Part shown: positions 60,934 to 64,000 of the stretch, in pieces | How positions within the stretch are numbered: position 1 is the stretch's first letter | Layout of the letters: each line of letters opens with the position of its first letter | Position numbers and translations under genes: made by a program | Assembly: GCF_024649945.1 (NCBI RefSeq) | Contig: NZ_JANKMS010000003.1 | Location: 248,001 to 312,000 of the forward strand | Direction: 5' to 3' | DNA from: Flavobacterium panacis | GTDB taxonomy: Bacteria > Bacteroidota > Bacteroidia > Flavobacteriales > Flavobacteriaceae | Length of the DNA stretch: 64,000 nt | Notes under the pieces: generated by a model | The model's database searches: none | Told to the model about the DNA's origin: nothing | Seen by the model: only the letters and a program-made list of their open reading frames with translations

Positions 60934-60971
60934 ATTCGGAAGTTGGAGTAATCCTGATCTGACTTCCGAAT
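60934..60971 (+). promoter_or_regulatory. intercistronic hairpin between SusD and GH10 genes
   Basis: Stem ATTCGGAAGT (60934-60943) with ACTTCCGAAT (60962-60971) and an 18-base loop, 16 bases before the GH10 ATG. No strong T run follows, so it may stabilise the upstream mRNA or cause partial termination. Confidence 0.6.
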
Positions 60972-60987
60972 TTAAAAAAGAAAAACG

Positions 60988-62079
60988 ATGGTAAAACAAT
61001 ATATTTTAGGAGCATTAACTGCTTTGATGTTTGCTTCTTGCAGCAACGACGAAAAAGTGGTTTTTATAAATGCAGACGAAGGCGATACGGGAAATCCAAA
61101 TCCGATTACGCAGACCTTAAAAGAAAAAGCAAAATTTAAAATTGGCGCCGCAGTTAAAATGAGAGACCTGCAAGGAGAAGCCAATTATAAAAATGCCGTT
61201 TTAAAACACTACAGCCAAATTACAGCTGAGTTCGAAATGAAAATGGCGAGTATCTGGACTTCTTCAACAGCATATAATTATACGGCAGCCGATTATTTAG
61301 TAGGTTTTGCACAAGACAATAAATTGGAAGTTCACGGACATACTTTGGTTTGGTACGATTCATTTCCAGAATGGTTTAAAAATGCTAAGTACGATTCTAT
61401 TGCTTTTGAGTCAAAAGTAAAAGTTTACATTACAGATGTTGTAGGTCGTTACAAAGGAAAAGTAAAAAGCTGGGACGTAGTCAACGAAGTTTTTGCTGAT
61501 GGCGGTGCTATGCGAAACGAAACTGTAATTAACTCGCTATTTAAAGATCCAATCGGATTTTATGGAAGATGTTTCCGTTATGCAAAAGCAGCAGATCCAG
61601 ATGCAAAATTATTTTATAATGATTACAGCGTGGTTTTGGATGCAGGAAAAAGAGCCTCAATCAAAAAAATGGTAACGAGATTTAAAGCTAATGGAGTTCC
61701 AATTGATGGTTTAGGAGATCAGTTTCATTATGCGACAGATACCAACAGACAAACGATGAAAACGGGTTTTACAGACATGGCCTCTACAGGATTATTAATT
61801 CATCTTTCAGAATTGGATATTAAAGTGAATACAGGAAAATCAGATTCCTATGTTTTTAATGAAACTGAAAATCAGAAACAATCTGAAACCTACAAATACA
61901 TTGTATCGATGTACGAAGAATTGCCTCAAACTCAAAAATTCGCTATTTCAACTTGGGGAGTTACAGACAAATATACTTGGCTCACTACTTTCTGGCATTT
62001 CAAAGAATATCCGTTGCTTCTAGATGCTGATTATAATAAAAAACCAGCTTATCAAGGATTTTTAGATGGATTGAAATAG
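60988..62079 (+). CDS. GH10 family endo-xylanase-like lipoprotein
   Basis: The 363-residue protein has a lipobox (MFASC, Cys18) and one GH10 TIM barrel. The catalytic acid/base Glu167 (WDVVNEVF) and nucleophile Glu275 (HLSELDIKV) are present, with GDQFHYAT, WGVTDKYTW and LLDADYNKKPAY. Two subsite motifs differ from usual GH10: EFEMKM at 81-86 instead of ENxMKW, and HGHTLVWYDS (Tyr123) instead of HGHTLVWHSQ. It is probably surface or periplasm facing and works on a beta-linked glycan, perhaps not ordinary xylan. It is in PUL2 after SusD. Confidence 0.93.
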   Translation: MVKQYILGALTALMFASCSNDEKVVFINADEGDTGNPNPITQTLKEKAKFKIGAAVKMRDLQGEANYKNAVLKHYSQITAEFEMKMASIWTSSTAYNYTAADYLVGFAQDNKLEVHGHTLVWYDSFPEWFKNAKYDSIAFESKVKVYITDVVGRYKGKVKSWDVVNEVFADGGAMRNETVINSLFKDPIGFYGRCFRYAKAADPDAKLFYNDYSVVLDAGKRASIKKMVTRFKANGVPIDGLGDQFHYATDTNRQTMKTGFTDMASTGLLIHLSELDIKVNTGKSDSYVFNETENQKQSETYKYIVSMYEELPQTQKFAISTWGVTDKYTWLTTFWHFKEYPLLLDADYNKKPAYQGFLDGLK

Positions 62080-62085
62080 ACTACG

Positions 62086-62206
62086 AGAGGAAAGAAGCAA
62101 GAAGCAAGATTTTGTGAGAAGTCTTTCTTCTTTGCTCTGTAAAAAGAAACAAGAAGCAAGAAACAAGATCCTGTGATGAAAGTCTTTCCTATTGCTTCTT
62201 TCCTCT
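62086..62206. repeat. AAGCAAGAA-type inverted repeat
   Basis: Arms AGAGGAAAGAAGCAA (62086-62100) and its exact complement (62192-62206) enclose direct copies of GAAGCAAGA and GAAACAAGA, between the GH10 and the PKD lipoprotein genes of PUL2. Confidence 0.75.
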
Positions 62207-62246
62207 ACAAAATCTTAAAAAAAAATTAACCAAAAAAACCGAAATC

Positions 62247-63146
62247 ATGACAATAAAATTAAATCATATAGCCAAATTCAAATATTTGCTTTTCGTACTT
62301 TTTGCCGTTTTGTTTTCCTGCGAAGACGATGTTCGCGAAGTCTATCTTTATAAAAAAGGAGAAATCAACGCAACTTCAACCGATACAGCGATTAAAGGAG
62401 GAGAAACTGTAACGTATACAGATTCGTCAACAAAAGTACGCGCTATAAAATGGACATTCCAAGGCGGATCTCCGGGAGCTTCTATCGAGCCAGTTGTGGA
62501 AGTAAAATATACCAAAGCAGGAACGTTTACCACAACTCTTGAGATCACACATACTGATAATACAGTCGAAAAGAAAACTTTTACCGTTGAGGTTGAAGCG
62601 CCACCAACACCACCAATTGTTATTCCGACAGATGCGCTGAAAATTTATTCTGAAAATCCTGATTTCACTAAAACAGCTCCTGTTTTAAACTGGGTTTCTA
62701 GTAATCAGTTTGTAATAAAAGAAGTAGCGACAGATGGATATGAAGGTGCTTATAGAAATTTCACTCTTCCAGCAACACCTCCGGCTACAGAAGCAAAATG
62801 GGCAATGGCAATTCTACAGTTTGTAAACTTTACTGATATTTCATCTTACACTTATATCAATATGGCAGTAAGAACAACGAGTACAGGAAAAATCAGATTT
62901 AGAATGAAAGATGCTTCTAACACAGGTTATGTAGAATTTGATGCCACAAGCAATTTGTACGGTTTAAAAAGAGACGGGGCTTGGAACATGGTTAAAATCC
63001 CAATTGCCGATTATAAAAAACAAAATGCTGCATTGGATTTAACTAAAATCAAAGACATTTTAGTATTAAGAAGTGTTGATCCAGAAGACGTAAGAGCTTT
63101 AAATAATTACACTTTCGATATTGATCATATCTATTTGTCTAAATAA
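62247..63146 (+). CDS. PKD-domain lipoprotein with carbohydrate-binding-like domain
   Basis: The 299-residue lipoprotein (lipobox VLFSC, Cys25) has a PKD-like domain (about 45-125; GGETVTYTDSSTKVRAIKWT and GTFTTTLEITHTDNTVEKKT), a Pro-rich linker (PPTPPIVIP) and a beta-sandwich that resembles carbohydrate-binding modules (about 140-299; AMAILQFVNFTDISSYTYIN, RFRMKDASNTGYVEFD, WNMVKIPIADYK). It probably binds glycan at the surface, like the SusE-position proteins of other PULs. It lies between the two PUL2 enzyme genes. Confidence 0.8.
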   Translation: MTIKLNHIAKFKYLLFVLFAVLFSCEDDVREVYLYKKGEINATSTDTAIKGGETVTYTDSSTKVRAIKWTFQGGSPGASIEPVVEVKYTKAGTFTTTLEITHTDNTVEKKTFTVEVEAPPTPPIVIPTDALKIYSENPDFTKTAPVLNWVSSNQFVIKEVATDGYEGAYRNFTLPATPPATEAKWAMAILQFVNFTDISSYTYINMAVRTTSTGKIRFRMKDASNTGYVEFDATSNLYGLKRDGAWNMVKIPIADYKKQNAALDLTKIKDILVLRSVDPEDVRALNNYTFDIDHIYLSK

Positions 63147-63174
63147 TTTTTTTTTGCTCCATTACACTATTTCC

Positions 63175-63205
63175 ATTATGGGACAGTTTTGCTCTGTCCC
63201 ATAAT
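63175..63205 (+). promoter_or_regulatory. intercistronic hairpin before the last gene
   Basis: A perfect 12-bp stem (ATTATGGGACAG at 63175-63186 with its complement at 63194-63205) and a 7-base loop lie 31 bases before the next ATG. It may act as an attenuator or protect the upstream mRNA. Confidence 0.65.
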
Positions 63206-63235
63206 TTCTCATAAAATAATTAAAAAACGAATTTA

Positions 63236-64000
63236 ATGAAACATTCCATTTATGTATTGTTCTGTTTTATAAGCCTGATTTCACTACATGCACAGAATAA
63301 AATTACGTACCAGAAAGTCGAAGCCAGACAAAATGCATTAGATCCAAAATGGGTGGCTTATGATGCTAAAACAATTGATAAACTTCCGGGATTTAAAATA
63401 AAAAAGCAGGAGCCAATTTCAAATTTTGGAGGTTTTAAAGTTTGGCAGAAAGAAGCAACTGGATTTTTTAGAACTGAAAAAGTAGACAATAGATGGTGGA
63501 TTATTGATCCCGAAGGTTATCCGTTTATTTATAAAGGTATTGCAGTTTTCAACGCAGGACGTTCTGTAAATCAGCAGAAAGCATTTGACAAAAAATACGG
63601 GAGCAATGAAAATTGGGTAAAACAAGAATCAAAATTATTGCGTGATAACGGGTTCAATGGCGTAGGAGCATGGTCGAATATTAATTTGGTTCGAAATGCA
63701 GAAAATCCGTTGGTTTATACCGTGATTATCTCGCCAATGGGAATGTATCATTCCGATCACATTAAAAAATACGGCGGAAAATATAAAGAAGCCAGCTGGC
63801 AGAATTATCGTTTTGATTTGGTAATGGTTTTCGACAAAGAATTTGACGCTTATGTCCAAAAAGCGGTAGAAGAGGTTTCTCAATACAAAAATGATAAGTA
63901 TTTGATGGGTTATTTTACTGACAATGAACTTCCGTGGTATAACGACGCATTAGATAAACATTTAACTTTATTGGCCAAAGATGAGCAGGGATATTTAGCT
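63236..64000 (+). CDS. glycoside hydrolase clan GH-A-like (agarase-like), N-terminal part
   Basis: The gene is cut by the window end; 255 codons are visible and open. It begins with a signal peptide (MKHSIYVLFCFISLISLHAQ). The N-terminal part has NRWWIIDPEGYPFIYKGIAV near 82-101, the motif that opens many GH50/agarase-like and related clan A enzymes, then SKLLRDNGFNGVGAWSN and YLMGYFTDNELPWY near 228-241, where the Asn-Glu pair could be the acid/base. The exact family and substrate cannot be fixed from this part. It is the fifth gene of PUL2. Confidence 0.75.
   Translation, partial: MKHSIYVLFCFISLISLHAQNKITYQKVEARQNALDPKWVAYDAKTIDKLPGFKIKKQEPISNFGGFKVWQKEATGFFRTEKVDNRWWIIDPEGYPFIYKGIAVFNAGRSVNQQKAFDKKYGSNENWVKQESKLLRDNGFNGVGAWSNINLVRNAENPLVYTVIISPMGMYHSDHIKKYGGKYKEASWQNYRFDLVMVFDKEFDAYVQKAVEEVSQYKNDKYLMGYFTDNELPWYNDALDKHLTLLAKDEQGYLA

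Overview
The window looks like chromosomal DNA of a Flavobacterium-like member of the Flavobacteriaceae (Bacteroidota). The evidence is its AT-rich base composition, two SusC/SusD pairs, a hybrid two-component regulator, a type IX secretion C-terminal domain, DUF2807/PspC envelope proteins, and many promoters with the Bacteroidota -7 box TAnnTTTG instead of a sigma-70 -10 box. There is no phage, transposase, integrase or CRISPR array.

Region 1 (1-18475) is mostly housekeeping. On the minus strand lie a PaiB-like FMN protein fragment, murB, a Tat-exported aminotransferase, a glycosyltransferase, a DUF2461 protein and recF. On the plus strand follow a TPR membrane protein, ribH, mutL, two rhomboid proteases and an EEP-family hydrolase. 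A minus-strand chromosome-maintenance and envelope cluster then reads parA-parB-DUF5683-dapB-lepB-WbqC.

Region 2 (18476-31727) is mixed. It holds a large secreted beta-helix-like protein, tRNA-Pro(TGG), trxB, a PadR-PspC-DUF2807-DUF2807 operon, a DUF4870 protein, a DUF4442 protein, a T9SS-secreted family-10-like glycosylhydrolase, a 51-residue secreted CC/Lys-rich peptide that is easy to overlook, and a three-gene cluster of unknown role.

Region 3 (31728-39516) is mainly a copper-handling island on the minus strand. It encodes a multicopper oxidase with a C-terminal beta-barrel-like extension, a copper-type P1B ATPase with extra metal-binding modules, an AraC regulator with an N-terminal CxxC metal-binding domain, a DUF3347 protein and a small Cys/His-rich exported protein. 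Palindromes in front of the ATPase are good operator candidates. A second AraC regulator is divergent from an MFS exporter.

Region 4 (40787-64000) is polysaccharide utilisation. PUL1 (SusC, SusD and a DUF4957/DUF5123 lipoprotein) has no enzyme gene and has a perfect LacI-type palindrome directly after its -7 box. A minus-strand group follows (pentapeptide protein, small protein, AraC regulator, DUF6642-like protein), then a nucleosidase and a GC-rich REP-like element. A 1375-residue hybrid two-component sensor precedes PUL2: SusC, SusD, a GH10 enzyme with unusual subsite residues, a PKD/carbohydrate-binding lipoprotein, and the start of a clan-A-like glycoside hydrolase cut by the window end. 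The sensor probably recognises an oligosaccharide in the periplasm and activates PUL2.

Throughout, intergenic gaps carry several families of long inverted repeats (CACGAATT, CGCAAAG, CACGCAGATT, ACACATAG and GTTTCAAG types). All family calls were made by reading the sequence; no database search was run.
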